From: Flavobacterium aquicola
GTDB lineage: Bacteria; Bacteroidota; Bacteroidia; Flavobacteriales; Flavobacteriaceae
Direction: 5' to 3'
Length of the DNA: 64,000 bases
NCBI RefSeq assembly: GCF_003385115.1
Contig: NZ_QUNI01000006.1
Coordinates: 194,986-258,985 of the forward strand
Shown: positions 18,004 to 26,351 of the stretch, one piece after another
How positions within the stretch are numbered: position 1 is the stretch's first letter
Layout: each line of letters starts with the position of its first letter
Translations under genes and position numbers: made by a program
The notes under the pieces: generated by a model
Told to the model about the DNA's origin: nothing
Databases searched by the model: none
Seen by the model: the letters and a program-made list of their open reading frames with translations, nothing else

Positions 18004-18077
18004 TTTTAACCATTTAAGACATCCAAGGGCATTTAAGCGTGCCTTATATGGAACTTATATGCCTTATATGGTTAATG
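18004..18077. repeat. Short repeat with ATATAAGGCATTTAAG units
   Basis: CATTTAAGACATCCAAGG, GCATTTAAGCG and GCCTTATATGG units are repeated on both strands. Similar units occur at 29417-29535 and 53150-53318. No gene is present. Confidence 0.55.
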
Positions 18078-18083
18078 ATAGTC

Positions 18084-19859
18084 TTATTTTTGGTGCTTTA
18101 TCTTCTCATATAATTTCACTAGCGACTGCAACAGCACGACGGGAGTTGTCAAAATCTGGTAGTGGTTTTGCCCGAACATTTGGGGCAGATAATATTTGGC
18201 TTCAGCCTCGATGGCTAGTGCGTAGGAATTGATATTTTTTGAATTGAGTTCCCGAAGGGCCTGTTTTACGTCATTAATTCCATATTTCCCTTCGTATTTA
18301 TCGTAATCGTTGGGTTTTCCGTCAGAAATTAAGATAACCCATTTGTTTTTGGTGTTTCGTTTGTCGAGGCGCACTCCCGCGTGTCGCAAAGCCGACCCGA
18401 TTCGGGTGTAACCACTGGGTTCCACAGCTCCTACTTTGTGTTTGGCGACGTTCCAATTTTCGTCAAAATCCTTGATGGTTAAATAAGTCGAGTAATTTCG
18501 GGTTTTGGAATAAAAGCTGTCAATCGAAAAATCGATATTGAACTCGTTTAGTATTTCCCCAAACAAAATCGAAACTTCTTTCTCCACATCAATCACACGG
18601 TTTCCGGAAGCATATCCATCACTCGAAAGGCTGATATCCAACAGAATCAGAATCGACAAATCCTTTTCTTTCTTTCTATTCGAAACATAAATTTTGTCCG
18701 ATGGTGTTCGTCTGGAATGCACATCTACATACAAGTCGGTAATGGCATCGATGTCGAATTCATCGCCTTGGGTTTGTCGTTTTTGCTGTTGCATTTTGTT
18801 GTTAACATTCGTCAGCATTTTGCGCAAGCCCATCAGCGTGGAGGCATTCTTTGTAATTGTTTTTTGGTAATAATCGCTGTCGGTTTTTAACTGTAGTTTT
18901 GGATATACTTTGCAAAAATTTGTTTTGTAACTGTTTTTGGCAAAATCCCATTCATCATAACTGTGGTGAAAACCTTTTTCGTCCACCGAAGCACTTTCTG
19001 AAATCGTGGTGTTCTCAATAAAATCTGCCTGATACACGGAATGCGCCGTGTCGTCAACTCGGACTGTGAATTTCATATTGAGTTCCTCCAAAGCATCCTG
19101 ATGATCTTCAAGTTCATCCGAACCGTCAAAATCACGCCAATTTCCATTGAATTCCTCTGCCGTTTCCACTTTTTCAAAATTATGGAGCATCACATAATCC
19201 TCCTGTTGTTTTTTGTCAAGTTCGACCGTAACCACTTCCTCAACGGCCTGTGCTTTCAGTGTTGTTAAGGGCTGAATTTCGTTAGGTTTTTGAATCTTGT
19301 CTGAGAAATTTTGCAGTTCATTTTCAGTTTCGACAACCACTTCATTCTTCATCCATTTGCCAAAAAGAAAAGAAAAATCAGGTTCGTTTTTGGCATCCTG
19401 TTTTTCGATAAAATGTTTTTTGGCTTTCGCCAAAAACTCTCTGTCAAACGAAAATTCTTCAAACAAAATCGAAAGAATTGCTTCGGAGGTTTCCAATGCT
19501 TTTTGTTGCGAAAGAAATAAACTTGGCTCTGCATCTTCGGGATTCCAATTTAAGTTTAAACGCTGTTGAATACTTAAATACAAAATCCTAAAGTGATAAA
19601 AAGCTAGATTTTCTTCAATCGTAGAGAATTCGGCATACGAAACGGGGAGGAAAAAATTATTGTTTTTGTACCCTCCTTCCCTTTCGGCAGGAAATATTTC
19701 GATTGGATTTCCCGTCAAAGCACGCGCCATTATCGTCAGACGTGACTGTATCTTCGCAAGCGTAACCGTTCTGGCTTCCACTTCGGGACTTATTTTTTTT
19801 CGGCTTTTTAAATGCTTAAAAAACTTCCCGACTAAATATTCATCTATCTCGAAACCCAT
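18084..19859 (-). CDS. norD: NorD-like von Willebrand factor A protein
   Basis: NorD works with the ATPase NorQ to activate cNOR, probably by inserting the non-heme iron. The 591-residue protein has a long helical N-terminal part and a C-terminal VWA domain (about 400-590). The metal-ion-dependent adhesion site is visible as LILLDISLSSDGYASG (DxSxS), with SGYTRIGSALRHAG and ILISDGKPNDYD as the second and third parts. It lies 82 bp after norQ, with which it forms a pair. Length agrees with NorD. Confidence 0.92.
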   Translation of the reverse strand: MGFEIDEYLVGKFFKHLKSRKKISPEVEARTVTLAKIQSRLTIMARALTGNPIEIFPAEREGGYKNNNFFLPVSYAEFSTIEENLAFYHFRILYLSIQQRLNLNWNPEDAEPSLFLSQQKALETSEAILSILFEEFSFDREFLAKAKKHFIEKQDAKNEPDFSFLFGKWMKNEVVVETENELQNFSDKIQKPNEIQPLTTLKAQAVEEVVTVELDKKQQEDYVMLHNFEKVETAEEFNGNWRDFDGSDELEDHQDALEELNMKFTVRVDDTAHSVYQADFIENTTISESASVDEKGFHHSYDEWDFAKNSYKTNFCKVYPKLQLKTDSDYYQKTITKNASTLMGLRKMLTNVNNKMQQQKRQTQGDEFDIDAITDLYVDVHSRRTPSDKIYVSNRKKEKDLSILILLDISLSSDGYASGNRVIDVEKEVSILFGEILNEFNIDFSIDSFYSKTRNYSTYLTIKDFDENWNVAKHKVGAVEPSGYTRIGSALRHAGVRLDKRNTKNKWVILISDGKPNDYDKYEGKYGINDVKQALRELNSKNINSYALAIEAEAKYYLPQMFGQNHYQILTTPVVLLQSLVKLYEKIKHQK

Positions 19860-19941
19860 TTTTTCAGTATTCAGTTCTCAGTATTCAGTTGGCAGTACTC
19901 TCAGTAACTGATTACTGGCGACTGACCACTGCTGACTTAAA

Positions 19942-20733
19942 TTATATCATCAAATTGCACAAATCCTTCAGTGCTTCCAACGTTTGTAAATCATCCGTTA
20001 ATGGCTCGACAACGGCAACGTGAACTGCCAATCGTTTGGGTAATCCGCTGTGGATGATTTTCCCTGCATCGACGAGAAGTCGTGTAGAAACCGTTTCGGT
20101 CAAGCCTAATTCGGTTAAATTCCTGATTTTGTTAGCTATGGCTACCAATTTCTTGGCGGTGTCGTGGTCAATATTTGTTTCGTTGACCAAAATTTCGGCT
20201 TCGATTTTCGGCTCGGGATAATCAAAAGAAACGGCAATGAAACGTTGTCTTGTCGAAGGTTTCAATTCTTTAAAACCTCTTTGATAACCAGGATTGAAAG
20301 AGGCCACTAGCATAAAATCATCGTGCGCTTTGATGGTTTCGCCAAGCTTGTCGATAAAAAGCACTCGGCGGTGATCGGTCAGGGAGTGAATCGCCACAAT
20401 CACGTCAGGACGCGCTTCGGCAACCTCATCAAGGTAGATTATTGCACCTTCCTTTACTGCAGTGGTCAAAGGGCCGTCAAGCCAAATAGTTTCGGCTCCC
20501 TTGATGATGAATCGGCCAATCAAATCGGTGGAGGAAGTTTCCTCATGACAGCTAATCGTTATCAATTTTCTATCCAACTGATGTGCCATGTATTCCACAA
20601 AACGGGATTTTCCGGTTCCTGTTGGACCTTTTAGCAAAAAGGGAATTTTGTTTTTGTAAGAATGCTCAAAAACTTCCACTTCTTTGCCGACAGTGTGGTA
20701 ATAAGGTGCTATTGTTAAAGTATCTGCTAACAT
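19942..20733 (-). CDS. norQ: MoxR-family AAA+ ATPase NorQ
   Basis: NorQ is the ATPase partner of NorD needed for active NO reductase. The 263-residue protein has Walker A GPTGTGKSRF (about 36-45), Walker B AIIYLDEVAEA (about 97-107), sensor 1 MLVASFNPGYQRG and an arginine finger region STRQRFIAVSFDYP. The C-terminal lid follows. Length is normal for NorQ. It is separated from norB by a 411-bp gap of repeats, so it may have its own promoter. Confidence 0.95.
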   Translation of the reverse strand: MLADTLTIAPYYHTVGKEVEVFEHSYKNKIPFLLKGPTGTGKSRFVEYMAHQLDRKLITISCHEETSSTDLIGRFIIKGAETIWLDGPLTTAVKEGAIIYLDEVAEARPDVIVAIHSLTDHRRVLFIDKLGETIKAHDDFMLVASFNPGYQRGFKELKPSTRQRFIAVSFDYPEPKIEAEILVNETNIDHDTAKKLVAIANKIRNLTELGLTETVSTRLLVDAGKIIHSGLPKRLAVHVAVVEPLTDDLQTLEALKDLCNLMI

Positions 20734-20864
20734 ATTTTTTTATTTTTTTTGAAAAAAACCGAAACGTTAAACAATTGTTTTTTGAGGAAATGGAAGTCTA
20801 AAACTTTTGTATGAACGTTCCGGTTGGAAAAAAAGGCAGGTTAGTTATTTTGTGTTTCCTGTAT

Positions 20865-20959
20865 CCTAACAGGTTTTCAAAACCTGTTAGGTATCAACTG
20901 AAAAGGAATTAGCTGTTGTCTGTTTTTTTAAACCTAACAGGTTTTGGAAACCTGTTAGG
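20865..20959. repeat. Two 27-bp palindromes, CCTAACAGGTTTT type
   Basis: CCTAACAGGTTTT pairs with AAAACCTGTTAGG at 20865-20891 (perfect), and the same palindrome returns at 20933-20959 with GG at the centre. A half copy, AAAACCTGTTAG, follows at about 20964-20975. They could act as transcription terminators or be short interspersed repeats. Confidence 0.75.
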
Positions 20960-21003
20960 ATGTAAAACCTGTTAGTATTAACAAAATTTCCTGAAACCAC
21001 TAA

Positions 21004-21122
21004 ACCCGCGTGAGGGATAGAAGCTGGCTACCGAAGTAGCACGGATAGCCCGACTGCGTTGTGGAAAGGGGCCGTATAAGCGGTACTATAAGCTGGCCCC
21101 TTTTCACAACGTGGTCACGCCC
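21004..21122. repeat. Variable-hairpin repeat with GCGTGAGGG border, copy 5
   Basis: It starts AACCCGCGTGAGGGATAGAAGC and ends GTGGTCACGCCC (in pieces). Inside are a small hairpin CTACCGAAGTAG followed by GGATAGCCCGAC, and a long hairpin CGTTGTGGAAAGGGGCC with GGCCCCTTTTCACAACG. The inner GATAGAAGC and GGATAGC parts match the other hairpin repeats of the window. Confidence 0.7.
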
Positions 21123-21144
21123 CAATCATCAAACTAAATTGCTT

Positions 21145-22479
21145 TTACTTAGTTTCTAAAGCTTCATCCGTTGGTCTCCCGTATTTTATGAAATCATAGA
21201 TGAACATGCAGATTCCGGTGGCGAACATCGTTGCGCAGATCAGTAATACTACGAAGTGAATGCTGATTTCGTTCTGCACGACCATAAATTCCATTTTCAT
21301 TTTTCGCTCCAAATATACCTGTACGACTCCAGCAACTCCAAAGGCGACCGTCATTCCCAGCATCCCAACATTTGATAGCCAAAAAGCGGCCATTCCAGTT
21401 GCGCTTTGGTATCTTTTACGTCCGGTTAAATTCGGTAATGCGTAACTGATTATTGCCAAAACAATCATTGCATAAGCGCCCCAGAAAGCGTAGTGTCCGT
21501 GCATTGCGGTTACCAAAGTTCCGTGTGTGTAAAGGTTTGTCTGTGGTAAAGTGTGTGCAAAACCTAGTAATCCAGCTCCAACAAACGATACTATTGAAGA
21601 ACCGATTGTCCAGAATAAGGCAATTTTGTTCGGGTGGCTTTTTTCACCTTTGCGGTACATATTTACTGCAAACAATGCCATTCCCAAGAAAGCCAACGGC
21701 TCCAAGGCTGAGAAAATTCCGCCCACGATTAACCAAATTTTGTTCACTCCGATGTAGTAATAATGGTGTCCTGTTCCCAATACTCCCGAAAGAAATGTTA
21801 AACCAACGATTACGTACAGCCATTTTTCGATAACTTCGCGGTCAACACCCGTCAATTTGATTAATAAATAGGAAAGAATACCTCCCATAATTAGCTCCCA
21901 AACACCTTCAACCCACAAGTGAACTACCCACCAACGGAAGAAGGAATCCATCACCTGACTGTCGAACCAAATCATTCCTGGCAGATACAATAAAGCTGCG
22001 AATAACAATCCCATTGTCAATACCAGTGCAGTTGTAGTTTTGCGTTTTCCTTTGAAAAGTGTTCCCAGAATCAATCCTAAAAACAGCAATACATTGACAA
22101 CAACCAAGAAATCTAATTCTCTCGGAATTTCTAGAAATTTTCTTCCTTCCCAATGGTTCAGGTGAAATCCAACGATGGCAATTACGCCAACAACGGCAAG
22201 GGAAATTAATTGTACATACGCCCATTTTACACTAATCAGTTCGCGCTGTGCTTCTTCGGGGATAATGTAATATGCGGCTCCCATGAAACCAGTCAACAAC
22301 CAAACCACCAATAAATTAGTATGAACCGCACGGGCTACGTTAAAAGGGATAATATCATGCAGTCCTTGAACCCCGATTCGGTCAAAGCCCATAATAAAGC
22401 CATAGACAATCTGCAGTGAGAACAACAGCATACAGAGTGCAAAAAACCAGTAGGCTACTTTTTGTGATTTATATTTCAT
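21145..22479 (-). CDS. norB: Nitric-oxide reductase large subunit (cytochrome b)
   Basis: NorB reduces two NO to N2O in the cytoplasmic membrane using electrons from NorC. The 444-residue protein has about 12 helices. The heme and Fe-B ligand segments are visible: ARAVHTNLLVVW (heme), GTGHHYYYIGVNK (Fe-B histidines), ALEPLAFLGMALF with the conserved glutamate, and TAMHGHYAFWGAYAMI (heme ligands). Length and order fit a cNOR-type NorB, not the fused quinol enzyme. It starts 15 bp after norC and shares its promoter. Confidence 0.96.
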   Translation of the reverse strand: MKYKSQKVAYWFFALCMLLFSLQIVYGFIMGFDRIGVQGLHDIIPFNVARAVHTNLLVVWLLTGFMGAAYYIIPEEAQRELISVKWAYVQLISLAVVGVIAIVGFHLNHWEGRKFLEIPRELDFLVVVNVLLFLGLILGTLFKGKRKTTTALVLTMGLLFAALLYLPGMIWFDSQVMDSFFRWWVVHLWVEGVWELIMGGILSYLLIKLTGVDREVIEKWLYVIVGLTFLSGVLGTGHHYYYIGVNKIWLIVGGIFSALEPLAFLGMALFAVNMYRKGEKSHPNKIALFWTIGSSIVSFVGAGLLGFAHTLPQTNLYTHGTLVTAMHGHYAFWGAYAMIVLAIISYALPNLTGRKRYQSATGMAAFWLSNVGMLGMTVAFGVAGVVQVYLERKMKMEFMVVQNEISIHFVVLLICATMFATGICMFIYDFIKYGRPTDEALETK

Positions 22480-22494
22480 CTTCTTATATTTTAA

Positions 22495-22926
22495 TTATTC
22501 ATCTTTAGATAATGGAGAAACCACTCGGTCAAACCCGTTCAAATCGATTTTTCCAATCCATTTGAGGTACGCTACAACAGCATCGGCATCTTTTTCATTC
22601 ATATTATAGACTACCATTTTTCGTCCGTTTGGCGCCCAAGGCACAGGTGACATCAGTACGGCCTTAACGTAACCCTCACCTCTGCGGTCGATAACTTTTG
22701 TCAATTCCGGTGCATAATAGCCTCCTTCACCCATAATGGTATGGCACCCCATACAATTGTTGTGTTCCCAAATTTCTTTTCCTCTTACGACCTGTTTGTC
22801 AATCGCCTTGTAATTTGTCTGATCATTTCTGGGCATAAACGAATAAATGGTCAATCCGATAAAGATTAAAAAGGTGACCAATGTTCCTCCCAGAAAAAAT
22901 GCCCGTGCTTGTGATTTTGAAAGCAT
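22495..22926 (-). CDS. norC: Nitric-oxide reductase small subunit, cytochrome c
   Basis: NorC passes electrons from periplasmic carriers to NorB. The 143-residue protein has an N-terminal membrane anchor (about 8-30, ARAFFLGGTLVTFLIFIGL) and one heme c site NNCMGCHTIMGEGG near residue 60. The heme methionine is probably in VLMSPVPWAP or MVVYNMN. Length is normal. The promoter region upstream has two palindromes and an FNR-like dyad (22967-23041). Confidence 0.96.
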   Translation of the reverse strand: MLSKSQARAFFLGGTLVTFLIFIGLTIYSFMPRNDQTNYKAIDKQVVRGKEIWEHNNCMGCHTIMGEGGYYAPELTKVIDRRGEGYVKAVLMSPVPWAPNGRKMVVYNMNEKDADAVVAYLKWIGKIDLNGFDRVVSPLSKDE

Positions 22927-22966
22927 AATAATCTGTTTTTGTTAGTTAGTAAAATGTTATTTTTTA

Positions 22967-23041
22967 ATAAAGGATAAGATTGTCTTTTATTTGATCGCAA
23001 ATATAAAAGATATTTTTGTCTTTTATCATGATATTTGTCAT
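22967..23041 (-). promoter_or_regulatory. norC promoter with two palindromes and an FNR-like dyad
   Basis: The -7 element TATATTTG is at 22998-23005 (minus strand). The dyad ATGAT-ATTT-GTCAT (23028-23041, one mismatch) is centred 36.5 bp from its last base. Palindrome ATAAAAGA-N8-TCTTTTAT lies at 23003-23026, overlapping the -7. A second copy, ATAAAGGA-N8-TCTTTTAT, is at 22967-22990, over the expected start site and leader. This layout fits activation by a Crp/Fnr protein and repression through the palindromes. Confidence 0.75.
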
Positions 23042-23157
23042 TTATTTCAAAAAAAATAATTTGAGTGCTCTATAAAAAAAAATTGCAGCGCAACTGATTA
23101 TGAATATAGATTTTAGGAGTTTTCAACATAAAAATGTTCTTAAGTTGAAGTCAGAAT

Positions 23158-23326
23158 ATGATAAAAATCATGTTCCGAATTTTCAATTAGTCGTAAAATT
23201 ACAAAGTCAAAAAAGGAGAACCCCTGCAATCTCATTATTTTAACCTTCAAGCATTTATAAAAAATTTTAAATAATAAAATTAATTAAGGATAAATTTGTC
23301 TTTTATTAAAATAGTGTCTATTTTTG
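23158..23326 (+). promoter_or_regulatory. ric promoter region: dyad, palindrome, -7 element
   Basis: A perfect dyad ATGAT-AAAA-ATCAT is at 23158-23171. A palindrome copy, ATTAAGGA-N8-TCTTTTAT, is at 23283-23306. TATTTTTG at 23319-23326 fits the -7 consensus, and the TTG at 23296-23298 inside the palindrome could be its -33 element. A weaker -7 (TAAAATTA, 23194-23201) ends exactly 36.5 bp from the dyad centre. Two start sites are therefore possible. Confidence 0.6.
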
Positions 23327-23359
23327 TGCCTATAAATTTTAAATAAAAAAAAAAACAAT

Positions 23360-24091
23360 ATGGAAACTTTAGAAAAAATTACAATAGGTGAATATGTAGC
23401 AAAAGATTTTAGAACTGCAGCTTTATTTTCAAAATACGGCATCGATTTTTGCTGTAACGGCAACAGAAGTGTTGAAGAAGCATGTGAAAAAAAATCAGTT
23501 AATCCTGATGATTTATTGAAAGAAATTGAAACTATTTTGTCTCGAAAAAGTGATTCGGGAATTGATTTTAATTCTTGGCCAATTGATTTATTAGCGGATT
23601 ATATTGAGAAAACACATCATCGTTATGTGTCAGAAAAAACACCAACACTTCTTCAATTTTTAGACAAACTGAGCAGAGTGCACGGAGCAAATCATCCTGA
23701 ATTATTGGAAATAAATGAACTCTTTAAAGGATGCGCAGGAGAATTGGCACAGCACATGAAAAAAGAAGAACTGATTCTGTTTCCTTTTGTCAAAAAAATG
23801 GTTCGTGCCACTATTTCTGATGAATTAATTGAACAGCCACATTTTGGAACTGTTGAAAATCCAATCGCAATGATGATGCACGAACATGATGCTGAAGGAG
23901 AACGTTTTAGAAAAATAGCATCACTAAGCAACGATTATACACCGCCATCTGACGCATGTAATACTTATAAAGTAACATTTGCCATGTTACAGGAATTTGA
24001 ACAGGATCTGCACAAACACATCCATTTGGAAAACAACATTTTATTCCCAAAAGCAGCTAAACTCGAAAAGGAATTTTCGGCACAATCATAA
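23360..24091 (+). CDS. ric: Iron-sulfur cluster repair di-iron protein (RIC/YtfE/ScdA)
   Basis: RIC proteins repair iron-sulfur clusters damaged by NO and oxidants. The 243-residue protein has the ScdA N-terminal domain (about 5-60: IGEYVAKDFRTAALFSKYGIDFCCNGNRSVEEACEKK) and a hemerythrin-like four-helix domain with the di-iron ligands in YIEKTHHRYV, HMKKEELILFPF, MMMHEHDAEGERFR and DLHKHIHLENNILFPK. The CC pair in the first domain is conserved. The gene is divergent from norC and 3 bp before nrdD, with which it is probably cotranscribed and coupled. Confidence 0.95.
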   Translation: METLEKITIGEYVAKDFRTAALFSKYGIDFCCNGNRSVEEACEKKSVNPDDLLKEIETILSRKSDSGIDFNSWPIDLLADYIEKTHHRYVSEKTPTLLQFLDKLSRVHGANHPELLEINELFKGCAGELAQHMKKEELILFPFVKKMVRATISDELIEQPHFGTVENPIAMMMHEHDAEGERFRKIASLSNDYTPPSDACNTYKVTFAMLQEFEQDLHKHIHLENNILFPKAAKLEKEFSAQS

Positions 24092-24094
24092 ACT

Positions 24095-26230
24095 ATGTCA
24101 AACACTAAAAAATCAACAACTATGGAGAACTATGTAATAAAGAGAAATGGTAAATACAAGCCATTTGAGAGTTATAAAATTAAAGATGCCATTGAAAAAA
24201 GTTTCAAAAGCGTCTCTGCAGTTGTTGATGAAAGTGTTTTTGAAAATATTATTATTCAGCTCGAAGCTGAAGAAGTCTGGACTGTTGAGGAAATACAAGA
24301 CATGATTGAAAAGAAATTATACGAAAAGAAATACTTTGATGTCATGCGTTCTTTCATGCTCTTCCGTCACACGAGGAAGTTACAGCGCGAACATGTACAG
24401 GGATTGAATGATGACACTACTTATGTGGACAGTTCTCAGACAATAGAGGAATACATTGAACAGACCGATTGGCGAATCAATGCCAACGCGAATACTTCGT
24501 ATTCCAATGCGGGTTTGGTTAACAATGTTGCGGGAAAAATTATTGCCAATTATTGGCTTGACAAAGTTTATACCAAGGAAGAAGGCTATGCGCACCGCAA
24601 CGGTGATATTCACATTCATGATTTGGATTGCCTTACGGGCTATTGTGCTGGCTGGAGTTTACGTGTACTGCTCAACGAAGGTTTTAACGGCGTAAGAGGC
24701 CGTGTAGAAAGCAAACCTCCATCCCATTTTAGAGAGGCATTGGGGCAAATGGCGAATTTCCTTGGGATTTTGCAGAGCGAATGGGCTGGAGCGCAGGCTT
24801 TCAGTTCGTTTGACACGTATTTGGCTCCTTATGTTTTCAAAGATAATTTGGGTTTTGAAGATGTTTTAAAAGCGGTCAGAGGTTTTGTTTACAATCTGAA
24901 TGTTCCCGCGCGCTGGGGGCAGTCGCCTTTTACCAACATCACTTTGGACTGGATCGTTCCTGATGATTTAAAAGTACAGATTCCTACCAAAAATGACCAT
25001 CATATCTTTGAAGAATGCATTACTTCTGACTTATTGGTCAGAGCCAAAAAAAGGGGTGTGTCCAAAGTAACCGACTTACGTTATGAGCATTTCCAGAAAG
25101 AAATGAATCTCATCAACAAGGCGTATTACACCGTAATGACCGAAGGCGATGCCAATGGACAGCCATTCACCTTCCCTATTCCAACGGTGAATATTACCGA
25201 GGCATTTGACTGGGATGGAGAAAACACCGATTTGCTTTTTGAAAATACCGCCAAAATAGGTTCTTCCTATTTCCAGAATTTCATCGGAAGCCAATATGTT
25301 TTAGATGAAAACGGAAACCAAATTGAAAATGAGAATGCCTACAAACCCAATGCTGTCCGCAGTATGTGCTGTCGCCTGCAATTGGATTTGCGGGAATTAT
25401 TGAAACGCGGTAACGGACTTTTTGGAAGTGCCGAAATGACTGGAAGCATTGGCGTAGTAACCATCAACATGGCGCGTTTGGGTTACTTGAACAAAGGAAA
25501 TAAAGGGAAATTATACACCGAATTGGATCATCTTTTATATATCGCCAAATCGACTTTGGAGAAAAAAAGGGTATTTATCCAAGAGATGTACGACCGAGGA
25601 TTGTACCCGTACACTAAACGTTACTTGGAACATTTCAGAAACCACTTTTCGACCATCGGCGTGAACGGAATGAACGAAATGATTGAAAATTTCAGTAATG
25701 ACGAAGACAATGTAACATCTGAAACGGGTATTGAATTTGCTTCTGAAATTCTGGATCACATTCGCAACCGAATGAAAGAATTCCAAGAAGAAACCGGAAA
25801 TCTATACAATCTTGAAGCCACTCCCGCCGAAGGAACGACCTACCGTTTTGCTAAAGAAGACAAAAAACGTTATGACGACATTATTCAGGCAGGACAACAG
25901 GACAATATTTATTACACGAATAGTTCCCAAATTCCTGTGGATTTCACACAAGATCCTTTCGAAGCCTTGATGCTACAGGATCAACTGCAGTGCAAATACA
26001 CCGGAGGAACGGTTTTGCACCTGTACATGAGCGAAAAAATAAGCTCCCCCGAAGCCTGCAAGCAGTTTGTCAAAAAGGTGATTACCAATTTCAGATTGCC
26101 GTACATTACCGTAACGCCAGTGTTTAGTGTATGTCCCGTACATGGTTATCTGAACGGCGAACATGAATATTGTCCAAAATGTGATGAAGCCATCATTGAG
26201 GAAAAAGCGAAAAGCAACTATGTTTCTTAA
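24095..26230 (+). CDS. nrdD: Anaerobic ribonucleoside-triphosphate reductase, large part lacking the glycyl-radical domain
   Basis: NrdD makes deoxyribonucleotides without oxygen. The start at 24095 lies 3 bp after ric; a second ATG at 24122 (MENYVIKRNGKYKPFE) is also possible. The 711-residue protein has an ATP-cone (about 10-105) and the NrdD core (HIHDLDCLTGYCAGWSLRVLL, NITLDWIVPDD, NMARLGYLNKGNKGK). It ends with a zinc-type motif CPVHGYLNGEHEYCPKCDEAII and a stop 11 residues later. Normally RVxGY follows here with the radical glycine. That domain is found as a separate ORF at 26352-26519. A repeat begins at the stop codon. Confidence 0.93.
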   Translation: MSNTKKSTTMENYVIKRNGKYKPFESYKIKDAIEKSFKSVSAVVDESVFENIIIQLEAEEVWTVEEIQDMIEKKLYEKKYFDVMRSFMLFRHTRKLQREHVQGLNDDTTYVDSSQTIEEYIEQTDWRINANANTSYSNAGLVNNVAGKIIANYWLDKVYTKEEGYAHRNGDIHIHDLDCLTGYCAGWSLRVLLNEGFNGVRGRVESKPPSHFREALGQMANFLGILQSEWAGAQAFSSFDTYLAPYVFKDNLGFEDVLKAVRGFVYNLNVPARWGQSPFTNITLDWIVPDDLKVQIPTKNDHHIFEECITSDLLVRAKKRGVSKVTDLRYEHFQKEMNLINKAYYTVMTEGDANGQPFTFPIPTVNITEAFDWDGENTDLLFENTAKIGSSYFQNFIGSQYVLDENGNQIENENAYKPNAVRSMCCRLQLDLRELLKRGNGLFGSAEMTGSIGVVTINMARLGYLNKGNKGKLYTELDHLLYIAKSTLEKKRVFIQEMYDRGLYPYTKRYLEHFRNHFSTIGVNGMNEMIENFSNDEDNVTSETGIEFASEILDHIRNRMKEFQEETGNLYNLEATPAEGTTYRFAKEDKKRYDDIIQAGQQDNIYYTNSSQIPVDFTQDPFEALMLQDQLQCKYTGGTVLHLYMSEKISSPEACKQFVKKVITNFRLPYITVTPVFSVCPVHGYLNGEHEYCPKCDEAIIEEKAKSNYVS

Positions 26231-26306
26231 CCGCAAAGGGCACAAAGGAAGCGCAATGAACGCAAAGCTTTGCGCCCTTTGCGTAATCCCTTGCGAACCT
26301 TGCGGT
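26230..26306. repeat. Imperfect palindrome ACCGCAAAGG...CCTTGCGGT between the two nrdD parts
   Basis: It starts AACCGCAAAGGGCACAAAG and ends GCGAACCTTGCGGT, with CGCAAAGCTTTGCG in the middle. The borders are inverted copies. A related element is at 55870-55947. It begins at the last base of the nrdD stop codon. Confidence 0.75.
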
Positions 26307-26351
26307 AAATCTTAAACAATTTAAACTCTTAAACATTTAAACCAATTTTAT

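Larger units (their letters stand above)
20734..21144. other. Intergenic repeats between norB and norQ
   Basis: The 411-bp gap holds two copies of a 27-bp palindrome, a third half copy, and a variable-hairpin-type element with an outer GCGTGAGGG border. No ORF was seen. The arrangement would interrupt or end the norCB transcript before norQ. Confidence 0.65.
22927..23359. other. Divergent regulatory region between norCB and ric
   Basis: The 433-bp gap between divergent norC and ric holds no ORF. It contains two FNR-like dyads, three copies of the ATAAAAGA-type palindrome, and two promoter elements (TATATTTG on the minus strand, TATTTTTG on the plus strand). It is the densest regulatory region in the window. 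Confidence 0.8.

Noticed and set aside
20865-20959. CRISPR-like repeats between norB and norQ
   Set aside because: There are only two complete copies, each a perfect palindrome, with no regular spacers and no cas genes.
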